Below, in pieces: positions 51,571-60,776 of a stretch of 64,000 nucleotides of DNA (the stretch's first letter is position 1; every line of letters starts with the position of its first letter). A program made the position numbers and the translations under genes. The notes below the pieces were generated by a model, which ran no database searches, was not told the origin of the DNA, and saw only the letters and a program-made list of their open reading frames with translations. Source of the DNA: Aquimonas voraii (GTDB lineage: Bacteria > Pseudomonadota > Gammaproteobacteria > Xanthomonadales > Xanthomonadaceae); assembly GCF_900101825.1 (NCBI RefSeq), contig NZ_FNAG01000007.1:62001-126000 (forward strand), given 5' to 3'.

Positions 51571-52059
51571 ATGCACATCCAGGCCGGTGACACCGAGCTT
51601 CTGATCCGTTCCGCCGAAGCCGACGACGACGAGTTCATCCTTGGGCTGGTCGAACGCCTCGTCGATTTCGAGCTGCCCAAGTGGCGCAAGAAGAACGTGG
51701 TCTCGGAAGGCATCCGCCGCGACCTGGTCAAGCATCTGGAGAACCAGCCCCCGGGTTCCTTCCTGTTCGTGGCCGAAGACGCCGGGAGCGGCAAGCGCCT
51801 GGGCTTCCTGCACCTGCAGACCGTGACCGACTTCTTCACCGGCCACCTCAACTGCCACATCTCGGACATCGCCGTCGCCAAGGGCGCCGACGGCCAAGGC
51901 ATCGGCCGCGCGATGATCGGCTACGCCGAGGATTTTGCCCGCGAGCATCGCTGCGAGCGGCTCACGCTCGCCGTCTTCCCCGGCAATGCGCGCGCGCGCG
52001 AACTGTACGAGGGCGTCGGTTTCGGGGTCGAACTGCTGCGCATGGCGAAGCCGCTCTGA
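51571..52059 (+). CDS. GNAT-family N-acetyltransferase
   Basis: A 162-residue acetyltransferase with LLIRSAEADDDEFILGLVERLVDFE at the start, the acetyl-CoA-binding motif A region ISDIAVAKGADGQGIGRAMIGYAEDFAREH, and the motif B segment LAVFPGNARARELYEGVGFGVELLRM. The substrate is unknown. ATG 51571 is the first in-frame start. It is not closely linked to the HNH gene, 240 bp downstream. Confidence 0.88.
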   Translation: MHIQAGDTELLIRSAEADDDEFILGLVERLVDFELPKWRKKNVVSEGIRRDLVKHLENQPPGSFLFVAEDAGSGKRLGFLHLQTVTDFFTGHLNCHISDIAVAKGADGQGIGRAMIGYAEDFAREHRCERLTLAVFPGNARARELYEGVGFGVELLRMAKPL

Positions 52060-52245
52060 GCTCCCGCGGCAGCCACTGGAGCGCCAGCACCCAACGGTGC
52101 CTGCGCGCTCACCCACCGCTCGCCCAAAACCGATATGCTCCGGCCATCCTCGCGCGTGCCCGGGCAATGGCATGGCGCATGGCCTGCTGAGCGTGCGTCG
52201 CTACGCGTGCGGCTTTGAGCGACGTTCCATCTTCCGGCTATGGCC

Positions 52246-52267
52246 CGGCCTCGCCTCCGCGAGGCCG
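52246..52267 (+). other. Stem-loop in the leader of the HNH gene
   Basis: CGGCCTCGC/GCGAGGCCG form a perfect 9-bp stem with a CTCC loop, 32 bp before the HNH start codon. No T tract follows. A leader-structure role is possible but unproven. Confidence 0.45.
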
Positions 52268-52298
52268 CGTCGTCCCTGAAGTCCGGAAGGAGCGCAGC

Positions 52299-52901
52299 AT
52301 GCAGCGAGCGGCAGCCCAGCTTCACGCCCTGGAACGCACCCGCGTCCTCTCTTTGGATGCGCACGGACGCATCCTCGACTGGATGAGCTGGCAGGAGGCC
52401 GTCTGCCTCTATGTCCGCGAGGCAGTGGCCTGGACCCTCGGCCAACCCTGTGCCGTCGTCCATGGCGGCTACAGCCGGGCGAAGGGCAGCCAGAGCATCA
52501 TCGAGTTGCACCCGATCGTCGCAGCCCGCGGACACGCCCGCCCCGCCGCCATCGACCCCTCGCCGACCCTCAACAACGGCGCGCTGTTCGCCCGCGACCG
52601 CCACCTTTGCCTGTACTGCGGCGGCCACTTCAACCGCCATGAACTGACCCGCGACCACGTCGTGCCGACCTCGCGCGGCGGCCGCGACGTCTGGACGAAC
52701 GTGGTCTCCGCCTGCGTCGCCTGCAATCTGCGCAAGGGCAACCGGACCCCCCAAGAAGCCCGCATGCCGCTGCTGGCGGTGCCCTACCGGCCGAGCTGGG
52801 TCGAGCACCTGATCCTGTCGAACCGCAACATCCTCGCCGACCAGATGGAATTCCTGCGCAGTCACCTGCCCAAGCGCAGCTTGAATCCGCCGGTGAATTG
52901 A
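52299..52901 (+). CDS. HNH endonuclease-fold protein
   Basis: A 200-residue protein with the HNH/zinc motif CLYCGGHFNRHELTRDHVVPTSRGG followed by NVVSACVACNLRKGNRTPQEA: two CXXC pairs and the catalytic DH-N-N pattern are intact. The first 90 residues contain a helical RILDWMSWQEAVCLYVREAVAW segment of unknown role. This standalone HNH protein is widespread in xanthomonads and many other proteobacteria; whether it cuts DNA in the cell is not established. ATG 52299 has GGAAGGAG at about 7 nt upstream. Confidence 0.88.
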   Translation: MQRAAAQLHALERTRVLSLDAHGRILDWMSWQEAVCLYVREAVAWTLGQPCAVVHGGYSRAKGSQSIIELHPIVAARGHARPAAIDPSPTLNNGALFARDRHLCLYCGGHFNRHELTRDHVVPTSRGGRDVWTNVVSACVACNLRKGNRTPQEARMPLLAVPYRPSWVEHLILSNRNILADQMEFLRSHLPKRSLNPPVN

Positions 52902-53032
52902 CGCTCGCAGCGCTTTCATCAACACTGCGCGGCTGTTTCACGCGGCCCGACAGTGCCGGCGGCGCGCGCAGCAAAGACCGAAACCAGATTCCCGTGCGGC
53001 CCCGCCAGCGCCGCACGCCAGGGGGGAAAATC

Positions 53033-54127
53033 ATGGCCCAGATCCGCAAGTTCAGCCTGTCCGGCTTCAGCCGGGCGGACGAGGCGAGCTTCAGCGAGCT
53101 GTTCAAATCCGCCGCGCGCCGCGCGGCGACGGGCGCCAGCCTGGTCGCCGAAGCCGAAGCCGAAGCCCTGATCATCGACGCCGATTCGATCTACGGGCAG
53201 ATGGGCCTGATGCAGGCGCAGAACTCCGGCAAGCTGCTGATCGCGATCACCGCCGGCAGCCGCGTCGACGCCGACCACCGGCTCAGCAGCCCGGTCAGCG
53301 AAGAGGCTCTGGCCGAACTCCTTGGCAGGGTCTCCGCCGGAGCCTCGCGCCCGGACGCCACCGCGGGCGCACCGTCTCCGGCAGCGGCTGCGGCGTCCGC
53401 CACCAGTGCGCGACTCGAAGCCAGACCGAGCCCAGCTCCGGCGCCACGCGTGCAAGCGGCGGCCAAGGCTGCGCCGCCGCCCGCACCGGCACCGGCACCG
53501 GCACCGGCACCGGCACCCCAGGCTGCCACGGGCGGCGAAACCGCGAAAAGCGAAGCGCCGAGAGAGCGCAGCCTGTTCGAGCACCTGCAGCCGGGCATGC
53601 TCAGTCAGCCGGTGATGATCGAGCGCGGGGCGGCACCCCCTCTGGTGATCGACCCCGCCAACCGCAGCTATCTCGGCGGCGCTTCGCTCAAGCCCTATGT
53701 CGAGTACCTGTCCGCACCCATCCCGGCCCAGGCCATCAAGCCCGTGCCGACGTCACGCCTGACCGAACTGGAAGCACAGCTCGGCGGCCGCCAGCCGATC
53801 CAGCGCCTGCTGTGGCTGGCTGCCCTGCATGCCGGGGAAGGCCAGCTGATCGGCTTCGACCCCGCCACCCGCTTCAAGCTGGGCAAGTGGCCGCAGATCG
53901 AGCGCGAGTTCCCCAAGCACTTCCGTATCGCCACGGTGATGATGAAGGCCCCGGCCACGGTGGACGAGATCGCCGCCGCTTCGGGCGCCAGCCGTGAGGA
54001 GGTTTGCGACCTGCTGAACGCCTACCTCGCCACCGGCTTCGCCGAACCGGAACAGGTCCAGGCCAGCGTCGCGGCTGAGACCGCGCGAACCGGACTGCTG
54101 GATCGACTGCGTGGATTGAGGGGCTGA
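53033..54127 (+). CDS. Uncharacterised protein: receiver-like N-domain, Pro-Ala linker, winged-helix-like C-domain
   Basis: A 364-residue cytosolic protein. Residues 1 to about 100 look like a degenerate receiver domain (ALIIDADSIYGQMGL, LLIAITAGSRVDADHRL) without the phosphoacceptor and Lys. A 110-residue linker follows, with a (Pro-Ala) run encoded by six near-perfect GCACCG hexamers (53483-53518). The C-terminal 150 residues hold LTELEAQLGGRQPIQRLLWLAALHAGEGQLIGFDP and a winged-helix-like ATVDEIAAASGASREEVCDLLNAYLATG. I do not know its function. It stands alone, with a heptad repeat tract directly after its stop codon. Confidence 0.6.
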   Translation: MAQIRKFSLSGFSRADEASFSELFKSAARRAATGASLVAEAEAEALIIDADSIYGQMGLMQAQNSGKLLIAITAGSRVDADHRLSSPVSEEALAELLGRVSAGASRPDATAGAPSPAAAAASATSARLEARPSPAPAPRVQAAAKAAPPPAPAPAPAPAPAPQAATGGETAKSEAPRERSLFEHLQPGMLSQPVMIERGAAPPLVIDPANRSYLGGASLKPYVEYLSAPIPAQAIKPVPTSRLTELEAQLGGRQPIQRLLWLAALHAGEGQLIGFDPATRFKLGKWPQIEREFPKHFRIATVMMKAPATVDEIAAASGASREEVCDLLNAYLATGFAEPEQVQASVAAETARTGLLDRLRGLRG

Positions 54128-54133
54128 AGCGCC

Positions 54134-54168
54134 GGGATTGGGGATTGGGGATTGGGGATTGGGGATTT
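54134..54168. repeat. Heptad tract, five units of GGGATTG
   Basis: Four perfect GGGATTG units and a GGGATTT, beginning 6 bp after the stop codon of the preceding gene. It is inverted relative to the tract at 54282-54309, with 113 bp between them. Confidence 0.95.
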
Positions 54169-54281
54169 GCGAGCCCATGGTGCCACCCCGAGGTCTCTAG
54201 ATTCCGCTGCGCTCGTCCACCCAGCCGGGTGTGTTTGATGCCCCAGGCTGAACGCGAGCACACCGCAGCTGCGCTTTGATC

Positions 54282-54309
54282 GAATCCCGAATCCCCAATC
54301 CCGAATCCC
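54282..54309. repeat. Heptad tract, four units of GAATCCC
   Basis: Units GAATCCC, GAATCCC, CAATCCC and GAATCCC, the inverted partner of 54134-54168. It lies 60 bp before the dxs start, in the dxs leader or promoter region. Confidence 0.95.
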
Positions 54310-54369
54310 ACGCGCCCCTCGGGGCGCGCCGCTGTTGCCCTCCCCCCCGCGAGGCCGGACAATTCGCGG

Positions 54370-56271
54370 ATGATCGACCCCAATCGCTATCCCCTGCTGG
54401 CGCGCATCGACGCGCCCGCGCAGCTGCGTGAGCTCTCCGAAGACCAGCTGCCCCAGGCCGCCGCCGAACTGCGCGCCTACCTAATCGAATCCGTCGGCAA
54501 GAGCGGCGGTCACTTCGGCGCCGGGCTCGGCGTGGTCGAGCTCACCGTCGCCCTGCACTGGGCCTTCAACACACCCGACGACCGTCTGGTCTGGGACGTC
54601 GGCCACCAGTGCTACCCGCACAAGATCCTCACCGGCCGCCGCGACACGATCCACACGGTCAAGCAGAAGGACGGCGTCGCACCGTTCCCGAAGCGCGAGG
54701 AAAGCGCCTACGACACCTTTGGCGTTGGCCACAGTTCGACCTCGATCTCGGCCGCGCTGGGCATGGCCATCGCCTGTCAGGCCAAGGGCGACCCGCGCAA
54801 GGTCGTGGCCGTCATCGGCGATGGCGCGATGACCGCGGGCATGGCCTACGAGGCGCTCAACCACGCCGGGGGCATGGAGCCCCCCCCAAACCTGCTGGTC
54901 ATCCTCAACGACAACCGGATGTCGATCTCCGAGAACGTGGGCGGCATGACCAAGATGTTCGGCCGCATCAGTGCCAGCCGCACCCTCAATGCCATGCGCG
55001 AGGGCGGCAAGAAGCTGCTGGGCTCGAAGCGCAGCAACCCGGCGGCGCGCTTCGTGCGGCGCTGGGAGGAGCACTGGAAGGGCATGTTCGTGCCCTCCAC
55101 CCTGTTCGAGGAGATGGGCTTCCATTACACCGGGCCCATCGATGGTCACGACCTCGGTCAGCTGGTTGGCGCGCTGAACACGCTGAAGACCCTCGACGGC
55201 CCGCAGCTGCTGCACGTCATCACCACCAAGGGCAAGGGCTACGAGCTGGCCGAGGGCGATCAGATCGGCTACCACGCGGTCGGCCCCTTCGATCCGGACA
55301 AGGGTCTGGTGGCCAAGGGTGGCGCCAAGAAGCCCACCTACACCGACGTGTTCTCGGACTGGCTGTGCGACATGGCTGCCGCCGACCCGCAGCTGATGGG
55401 CATCACCCCGGCGATGCGCGAGGGCTCGGGCCTGGTGCGCTTCAGCAAGGAATACCCCGCCCGCTATTTCGATGTCGCGATCGCCGAGCAGCACGCGGTC
55501 ACGCTCGCAGCAGGCATGGCCTGCGAGGGCGCGAAGCCGGTGGTGGCGATCTACTCGACCTTCCTGCAGCGCGCCTACGACCAGCTGATCCATGACGTCG
55601 CCCTCCAGGACCTCGACGTGCTGTTCGCCATCGACCGCGCCGGCGTGGTCGGACCGGACGGTGCCACGCACGCCGGCACCTTCGATCTGTCCTACCTGCG
55701 CTGCATCCCCAACATGCTGGTGATGGCGCCGGCTGACGAGAACGAGTGCCGGCAGATGCTGAGCACCGGCTTTCGTCATCAAGGCCCGGCGGCCGTGCGC
55801 TACCCGCGTGGCACCGGTCCCGGCGTGGCGGTTCTGCCAAACCTCGACACCCTGCCGATCGGCCGCGCCGACCTGCGCCGTCGCGGTCGCCGCCTCGCGA
55901 TCCTGAGCTTCGGCGCCCTGTTGCCTGCGGCACTGGCGGCAGGCGAGTCGCTCGACGCCACGGTCGTCAACATGCGCTTCGTGCGCCCGTTGGACCGCGA
56001 GCTGGTGCTGGAGCTGGCGCGCAACCACGAAGCTTTCGTGACGCTCGAAGACAACGCCGTGCTCGGCGGCGCCGGCAGCGGCGTAGCCGAGCTGCTGGCT
56101 GCCGAAGGCGTGCAGCTGCCGGTGCTGCACCTTGGCCTGCCCGACGAGTACCTGGAGCATGCCGGCCGCGAGGAGCTGCTGGCCATGGTCGGCCTGGATG
56201 CGGCAGGCGTGCTCGCCAGCATCCGCGCGCGCTTTCCGGAAGTGGCGCCGGCCAAGGTGGTGGGCGGCTGA
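54370..56271 (+). CDS. dxs: 1-deoxy-D-xylulose-5-phosphate synthase
   Basis: A 633-residue thiamine diphosphate enzyme with [18 protein letters not shown], the ThDP motif [18 protein letters not shown]...[13 protein letters not shown], the transketolase pyrimidine domain [18 protein letters not shown] and [26 protein letters not shown]. It condenses pyruvate and glyceraldehyde 3-phosphate in the first step of the MEP isoprenoid pathway and feeds thiamine and pyridoxal synthesis. It is monocistronic, ending at a bidirectional terminator. Confidence 0.97.
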   Translation: MIDPNRYPLLARIDAPAQLRELSEDQLPQAAAELRAYLIESVGKSGGHFGAGLGVVELTVALHWAFNTPDDRLVWDVGHQCYPHKILTGRRDTIHTVKQKDGVAPFPKREESAYDTFGVGHSSTSISAALGMAIACQAKGDPRKVVAVIGDGAMTAGMAYEALNHAGGMEPPPNLLVILNDNRMSISENVGGMTKMFGRISASRTLNAMREGGKKLLGSKRSNPAARFVRRWEEHWKGMFVPSTLFEEMGFHYTGPIDGHDLGQLVGALNTLKTLDGPQLLHVITTKGKGYELAEGDQIGYHAVGPFDPDKGLVAKGGAKKPTYTDVFSDWLCDMAAADPQLMGITPAMREGSGLVRFSKEYPARYFDVAIAEQHAVTLAAGMACEGAKPVVAIYSTFLQRAYDQLIHDVALQDLDVLFAIDRAGVVGPDGATHAGTFDLSYLRCIPNMLVMAPADENECRQMLSTGFRHQGPAAVRYPRGTGPGVAVLPNLDTLPIGRADLRRRGRRLAILSFGALLPAALAAGESLDATVVNMRFVRPLDRELVLELARNHEAFVTLEDNAVLGGAGSGVAELLAAEGVQLPVLHLGLPDEYLEHAGREELLAMVGLDAAGVLASIRARFPEVAPAKVVGG

Positions 56272-56296
56272 GCCTGGCGCTTCACCATGTTCCAAC

Positions 56297-56326
56297 GAAA
56301 ACGCCCCGCATCAGCGGGGCGTTTTC
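56297..56326. terminator. Bidirectional rho-independent terminator for dxs and ahpF
   Basis: A perfect 13-bp stem GAAAACGCCCCGC against GCGGGGCGTTTTC with an ATCA loop. The run of A before and T after it serves both converging genes. Confidence 0.92.
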
Positions 56327-56352
56327 ATTTGCAGCAATGCTGGTGCCGAGCT

Positions 56353-57930
56353 TCAGGCCGCCTTGGCCTGCTCACCCGGCGCGCTGGCGCGCATCAGGTG
56401 GTCGAAGGCGCCCAGCGCCGCGGTGGCGCCTGCGCCCATGGCGATGATGATCTGCTTGTAGGGCACGGTGGTGCAGTCGCCGGCTGCGTACACCCCAGGC
56501 AGCGAGGTCTTGCCGTGGGCGTCGATCTCGATCTCGCCGCGCGGCGACAGGTTGAGCGTGCCGCGCAGCCACTCGGTGTTCGGCAGCAGGCCGATCTGCA
56601 CGAAGATGCCTTCCAGCTCGATGTGCTGGATCTCGAGACTGCCGCGGTCCCGATAGTTCAGGCCGGTGACCTTCTGGCCGTCGCCCAGCACCTCGGTGGT
56701 CTGCGCGTTCACGAGAATCTGGACATTCGGCAGGCTGCGCAGCTTGCGCTGCAGCACTTCGTCGGCGCGCAGCTTGCTGTCGAATTCGATCAGGGTGACA
56801 TGGCTGACGATGCCGGCGAGATCAATCGCCGCCTCGACGCCGGAGTTGCCGCCGCCGATCACCGCCACGCGCTTGCCGCGGAACAGCGGACCGTCGCAGT
56901 GCGGGCAGTAGGCCACGCCCTTGTTCCGGTACTGCTCCTCGCCGGGCACGCCCATCTGCCGCCAACGCGCGCCGGTCGACAGCACCACGCTGCGCGCCTT
57001 GAGCGAGGCGCCGCTTTCGAGCTTGATCTCGACCAGACCATCGGCACCGGCCGGCATCAGCTCGGCGGCGCGCTGCAGCGGCATCACGTCGACCTCGTAC
57101 TCCTTGACGTGCTGCTCCATCTGCGCGACCAGCTTCGGCCCTTCGGTGTGGTTGACCGAGATGAAGTTCTCGATGCCCAGCGTGTCCATCACCTGGCCGC
57201 CGAAACGCTCGGCGACGAGGCCCGTTCGGATGCCCTTGCGGGCCGCGTAGATCGCCGCGGACGCGCCGGCCGGGCCGCCGCCGACGACCAGCATGTCGAA
57301 GGCGTCCTTGGCGGCGATCTTCTCAGCCGCGCGAGCGACGGCACCGGTGTCGAGCTTGGCCAGGATCTCGGCGAGCGTCATGCGGCCGCTGGCCCAGGGC
57401 TGGCCGTTCAGATAGACGCTCGGCACGGCCATCACCTGGCGCTGCTCGACCTCGTTCTGGAACAGCGCGCCATCGATGGCGACGTGCTTCACGCTAGGGT
57501 TCAGCACGGCCAGCAGGTTCAGGGCCTGAACGACATCCGGGCAGTTCTGGCAGGACAGCGAGAAGTAGGTTTCGAACACGTAGTTGCCGGCGAGCGCCTT
57601 GGCCTGCTCGATGACCTCGGCCTCTTCGCGCGGCGGATGGCCGCCCACCTGCAGCAGGGCCAGCACCAGCGAGGTGAACTCATGGCCCATCGGCAGGCCG
57701 GCGAAAGCGACCGCGGTATCGGTGCCGGCACGACGGATCTCGAACGAGGGCACGCGCTCGGCGGCGAGCGTGCCGACCGTGACCTTGTCCGAGAGCGCAG
57801 CGATGTCTTCGATCAGGGCGCGCAGTTCCTGCGAGGACTCGCCAGCGTCGAGGGCAGCGTTCACCTCGATCGGCAGCTGCAGCTTCTCCAGGTAGGCGGC
57901 GAGTTGGGTCTTCAGGTGGGCGTCGAGCAT
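56353..57930 (-). CDS. ahpF: Alkyl hydroperoxide reductase subunit F
   Basis: A 525-residue flavoprotein disulfide reductase. The N-terminal double thioredoxin-fold domain has the redox pair [11 protein letters not shown]. The FAD domain begins [19 protein letters not shown], and the active-site pair is [16 protein letters not shown]. The NADH-binding [15 protein letters not shown] is intact. It passes electrons from NADH to AhpC. AGGAG lies 7 nt before the ATG at 57930. It follows ahpC by 226 bp on the same strand, probably one operon under the OxyR-like promoter before ahpC, and ends at a terminator shared with dxs. Confidence 0.97.
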   Translation of the reverse strand: MLDAHLKTQLAAYLEKLQLPIEVNAALDAGESSQELRALIEDIAALSDKVTVGTLAAERVPSFEIRRAGTDTAVAFAGLPMGHEFTSLVLALLQVGGHPPREEAEVIEQAKALAGNYVFETYFSLSCQNCPDVVQALNLLAVLNPSVKHVAIDGALFQNEVEQRQVMAVPSVYLNGQPWASGRMTLAEILAKLDTGAVARAAEKIAAKDAFDMLVVGGGPAGASAAIYAARKGIRTGLVAERFGGQVMDTLGIENFISVNHTEGPKLVAQMEQHVKEYEVDVMPLQRAAELMPAGADGLVEIKLESGASLKARSVVLSTGARWRQMGVPGEEQYRNKGVAYCPHCDGPLFRGKRVAVIGGGNSGVEAAIDLAGIVSHVTLIEFDSKLRADEVLQRKLRSLPNVQILVNAQTTEVLGDGQKVTGLNYRDRGSLEIQHIELEGIFVQIGLLPNTEWLRGTLNLSPRGEIEIDAHGKTSLPGVYAAGDCTTVPYKQIIIAMGAGATAALGAFDHLMRASAPGEQAKAA

Positions 57931-58156
57931 GGCGGTACTCCTGGGGACGGGAGGCTCGGGGACAGGCGGGCTTGCGCCTGCGATCTCAAAGGACTGGAGA
58001 CGGCAGGCGCAAACGCGCTTGACGGAGACGGGACAGGGCCCGGAGAACCCTGCCCCGACTCTCGCCGGGACAGGTGAGGCGGCACCGATGCGATGCCTCG
58101 GGCCCGGTCGCCGCGCCGGGATGCGGTCGCGGCGACGGGCCTCTTGGACGTGCTGC

Positions 58157-58720
58157 TTAGATCTTGCCGACCAGGTCCAGCGACGGAGCCAGGGTCTTGG
58201 CGCCTTCCTTCCACTTGGCCGGGCAGACCTGGCCGGGGTTGGCGGCGGTGTACTGCGCCGCCTTCAGCTTGCGCAGGGTCTCGGAGACGTCACGCGCGAT
58301 CTCGTTGCTGTGCACTTCGGCGGTCTTGATCACGCCTTCCGGGTTGATGATGAAGGTGCCGCGCAGGGCCAGGCCTTCTTCTTCGATGTGCACGCCGAAG
58401 GCGCGGGTCAGCTGGTGGGTCGGGTCGCCGACCAGCGGGAACTTGGCCTTGCCGACCGCCGGCGAGGTCTCATGCCACACCTTGTGCGAGAAGTGGGTGT
58501 CGGTGGTGACGATGTAGACCTCGGCACCCGCCTTCTGGAATTCGGCGTAGTTCTCGGCGGCGTCCTCGACTTCGGTCGGGCAGTTGAAGGTGAAGGCGGC
58601 CGGCATGAAGATCAGGACCGACCACTTGCCCTTCAGGCTGGCGTCGGTGACTTCGATGAACTTGCCGTTGTGGAAAGCCTGGGCCTTGAAGGGCTGGACC
58701 TGGGTGTTGATGAGAGACAT
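58157..58720 (-). CDS. ahpC: Alkyl hydroperoxide reductase subunit C (peroxiredoxin)
   Basis: A 187-residue typical 2-Cys peroxiredoxin with peroxidatic Cys47 ([12 protein letters not shown]) and resolving Cys166 ([11 protein letters not shown]). It reduces hydrogen peroxide and organic peroxides using AhpF. The ATG at 58720 has AGGAG at 7 nt. An OxyR-like site about 105-120 bp upstream points to peroxide induction. Confidence 0.98.
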   Translation of the reverse strand: MSLINTQVQPFKAQAFHNGKFIEVTDASLKGKWSVLIFMPAAFTFNCPTEVEDAAENYAEFQKAGAEVYIVTTDTHFSHKVWHETSPAVGKAKFPLVGDPTHQLTRAFGVHIEEEGLALRGTFIINPEGVIKTAEVHSNEIARDVSETLRKLKAAQYTAANPGQVCPAKWKEGAKTLAPSLDLVGKI

Positions 58721-59108
58721 CTGAGATCTCCTGGGGTGGGGGTTGGGAAAGTTGGATGAATCGAACAGGACGCAATGGTAGGCAGGGCCTATCATTGGGT
58801 AAAGAAGATTGTGTGAATTGCTGCGATAGCGAAAACCTATCAAAGCAGCTGTGGAGGACTTGATAAGGGCGCTCTTCCGGCCCTCAGGCGAAAATCCCGA
58901 GAGCCATCACCCAGAAGACAGCCTCGGTAAGCCCAAGCCATAGGGCGCGTCAATGCTTCAGCGCAGCGTGGGCAGGGCGCTTGCTGGAGCGCAACAAGCG
59001 TCGGGGCCTGCGGCCAGAAGCGCCAAGGCAGACTCCCCCTGCGCCACCGCAAACCTGACGGCATGCCGTTAGAGACCCCCGGGTGGCGGGGCGAGCAGCG
59101 GCCAGGAC
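58721..59108. other. Promoter region of ahpC and downstream spacer of a regulator gene
   Basis: The 388 bp hold the ahpC promoter with the OxyR-like operator at 58826-58840. The remaining 260 bp up to the orphan regulator stop codon hold no supported gene; GC-rich dyads are present but no clear terminator. Confidence 0.6.
58826..58840 (-). promoter_or_regulatory. OxyR-like operator upstream of ahpC
   Basis: ATAG-N7-CTAT, the OxyR half-operator, lies about 106 bp upstream of the ahpC start codon, with a GATAGG-like -10 candidate and TTCACA-like -35 candidate between it and the gene. The second half-operator of the full four-element site is not clear. Confidence 0.65.
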
Positions 59109-59807
59109 TCAGCCGGCTTCCAGGCGGTAGCCGTGCTGATAGACGGCGTTCAGGCGCCAGCCGTGCTCGCCTGCAAGTTCCAGCTTCTTGCGCAGGCGGC
59201 TGATATGGGTGTCGACGGTACGGGTCGCGACGTCGCTGCGGATGTTCCACACGCCTTCCAGCAGGGCTTCGCGACTGACCACGCGACCACGGCGGCGGAA
59301 CAGGAAGGCCGCGAGGTCGAACTCGCGCTCGGTCAGACTGATATCGCGGCCGTTCATGCTGATGCGCCGGCGGCTGTAATCGATCACGTAGGGCGGCAGT
59401 TCCTCGACGCTGGCCGCGTCCTGGCCGAGGCCCACGCGACGCAGCATGGCATCGACGCGGGCCAGCAGCTCGCCCTGACGAGGCGGCTTCGACAGGTAGT
59501 CGTCGGCGCCGGCGCGGAGGCCGGCGACCACGTCGGCTTCGTCGTTGCGCGCGGTCAGGAAGATCACCGGCAAGCGGGTGTGTCCGTCGCGGCGCAGCCA
59601 GGTGAGGATGTCGAGCCCACTCTCGTCGGGCAGGTTCCAGTCAAGGAGGAGGAGGTCCACCGACTCCATGCCGAGGCGTCGACGGAAATCGCCCGCATCC
59701 TCATAGTGGCGCACGGTGAAGCCGGCCTGCTCCAGCCAGAACCCGTAGAGTGCTGCCTGATCCGGATCGTCTTCGACCAGCCCGACCAAGCCTGCCGCTT
59801 CAGCCAT
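59109..59807 (-). CDS. Orphan OmpR-family response regulator
   Basis: A 232-residue regulator with acidic pocket VEDDPDQ, phosphoacceptor Asp56 in LLLLDWNLPDESG, and YLSKPPRQGELLARV as the beta5 region. The winged-helix domain ends VDTHISRLRKKLELAGEHGWRLNAVYQHGYRL. No kinase gene is adjacent, so its partner must be encoded elsewhere. I chose the ATG at 59807 (MAEAAGLVGLVEDD); an ATG 54 bp upstream would precede the receiver fold by an unlikely 18 residues. Confidence 0.88.
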   Translation of the reverse strand: MAEAAGLVGLVEDDPDQAALYGFWLEQAGFTVRHYEDAGDFRRRLGMESVDLLLLDWNLPDESGLDILTWLRRDGHTRLPVIFLTARNDEADVVAGLRAGADDYLSKPPRQGELLARVDAMLRRVGLGQDAASVEELPPYVIDYSRRRISMNGRDISLTEREFDLAAFLFRRRGRVVSREALLEGVWNIRSDVATRTVDTHISRLRKKLELAGEHGWRLNAVYQHGYRLEAG

Positions 59808-59931
59808 GTACCCGCTCCCGAAAGCTGTGGCCCGGAGGTGCGCCGCGACCGGCGCCTGCAAAACGCAGACCAGCGGCTGAGATCGCGCGACGGAGGTCCG
59901 GGCTAAAAAAATGTGACGGCACTATAGCGGC

Positions 59932-60747
59932 TCACTCCGTCTCCTGCAGCAGTGACGAATAGCCCATACGGAAGTCACTGAATCGCGGGAGGAAACCGGC
60001 GCGAAGCAGGCGTTTCGGGAGGATTCTCCGGCCGCTGTCCGGCCCGGGCGCCAGACTCGGGGGCTGCCGCCCGAGGCGGGTGGCCAGCCAGGTCAGCACT
60101 TCATCCTCGCGTGTCGGGCAGCCATCGCTGACGATCACGCTCCCGGTCAATCCGGGACGATCCAGGCAAAACTCCAGCGCGGCGGCGGCATCCTCGGCAT
60201 GGATACGGTTGCTCCAGTGCGGCCGGGCCGCGGTTTCACTGACCGCTCGCCGCAGCATCATCCGGCGCCCCGGACCGTAGATGCCGCTGAAGCGCAGCGC
60301 GAGCATGGAAGGCACACGCACCGCCAGCGCCTGCTCGGCCTCCAGCAGCACGCGCCCGTTGAAGCCATCGGGAACCGCCGGGGTATCGTCATCGATGAAG
60401 CGGCCGTCATCGCCGCCATACACCGCCGTGCTGGACGCGAACAGCCAGCGCGGGCAGCGCCCCCCCAGCGCGTCAGCCAGGTTGAGCGGCGCCATGATGT
60501 AGGCGCGGCGATAGCCGGCTTCATCACGGCTGTCAGGCGTGAGCGTGCACACCACCGCATCCAGGGCTTCGGGAAGCCCGTCCAGCGTCGTCGGGTCGAG
60601 CAGGTCGGCGCGCAGCAGGGTGAGGCCAGGCAGCCCCTCGCAGGGTGATCGGCGCAGTCCGAAAACCGTGTCGCCGCGCGCCAGCAGCCTGCGCGCCAGC
60701 CGCTGCGCGAGATCACCGAAGCCTGCGAGCAGGATGCGCCGACTCAT
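59932..60747 (-). CDS. NAD(P)-dependent SDR/epimerase-like protein (YeeZ type)
   Basis: A 271-residue Rossmann protein with the nucleotide motif LLAGFGDLAQRLARRLLARG, TLTPDSRDEAGYRRAYI, the SSTAVYG strand (Ser and Tyr of the catalytic region) and LRFSGIYGPGR. It belongs to the atypical extended SDR group that includes YeeZ, often in outer-membrane or sugar-nucleotide contexts; activity is unknown. It lies between an orphan regulator and the exosortase-like gene. Confidence 0.82.
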   Translation of the reverse strand: MSRRILLAGFGDLAQRLARRLLARGDTVFGLRRSPCEGLPGLTLLRADLLDPTTLDGLPEALDAVVCTLTPDSRDEAGYRRAYIMAPLNLADALGGRCPRWLFASSTAVYGGDDGRFIDDDTPAVPDGFNGRVLLEAEQALAVRVPSMLALRFSGIYGPGRRMMLRRAVSETAARPHWSNRIHAEDAAAALEFCLDRPGLTGSVIVSDGCPTREDEVLTWLATRLGRQPPSLAPGPDSGRRILPKRLLRAGFLPRFSDFRMGYSSLLQETE

Positions 60748-60776
60748 GGGGCGATGAGGCCGAGGGCGCTCCGCGC

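Noticed and set aside
49658-51571. 637-codon minus-strand frame opposite the acyl-CoA dehydrogenase
   Set aside because: Antisense shadow, no family motifs.
54481-56295. 604-codon minus-strand frame opposite dxs
   Set aside because: Antisense shadow; dxs has all family motifs.
58840-59250. 136-codon minus-strand frame starting inside the regulator gene
   Set aside because: Overlaps the well-supported response regulator in another frame and has no domain signature.
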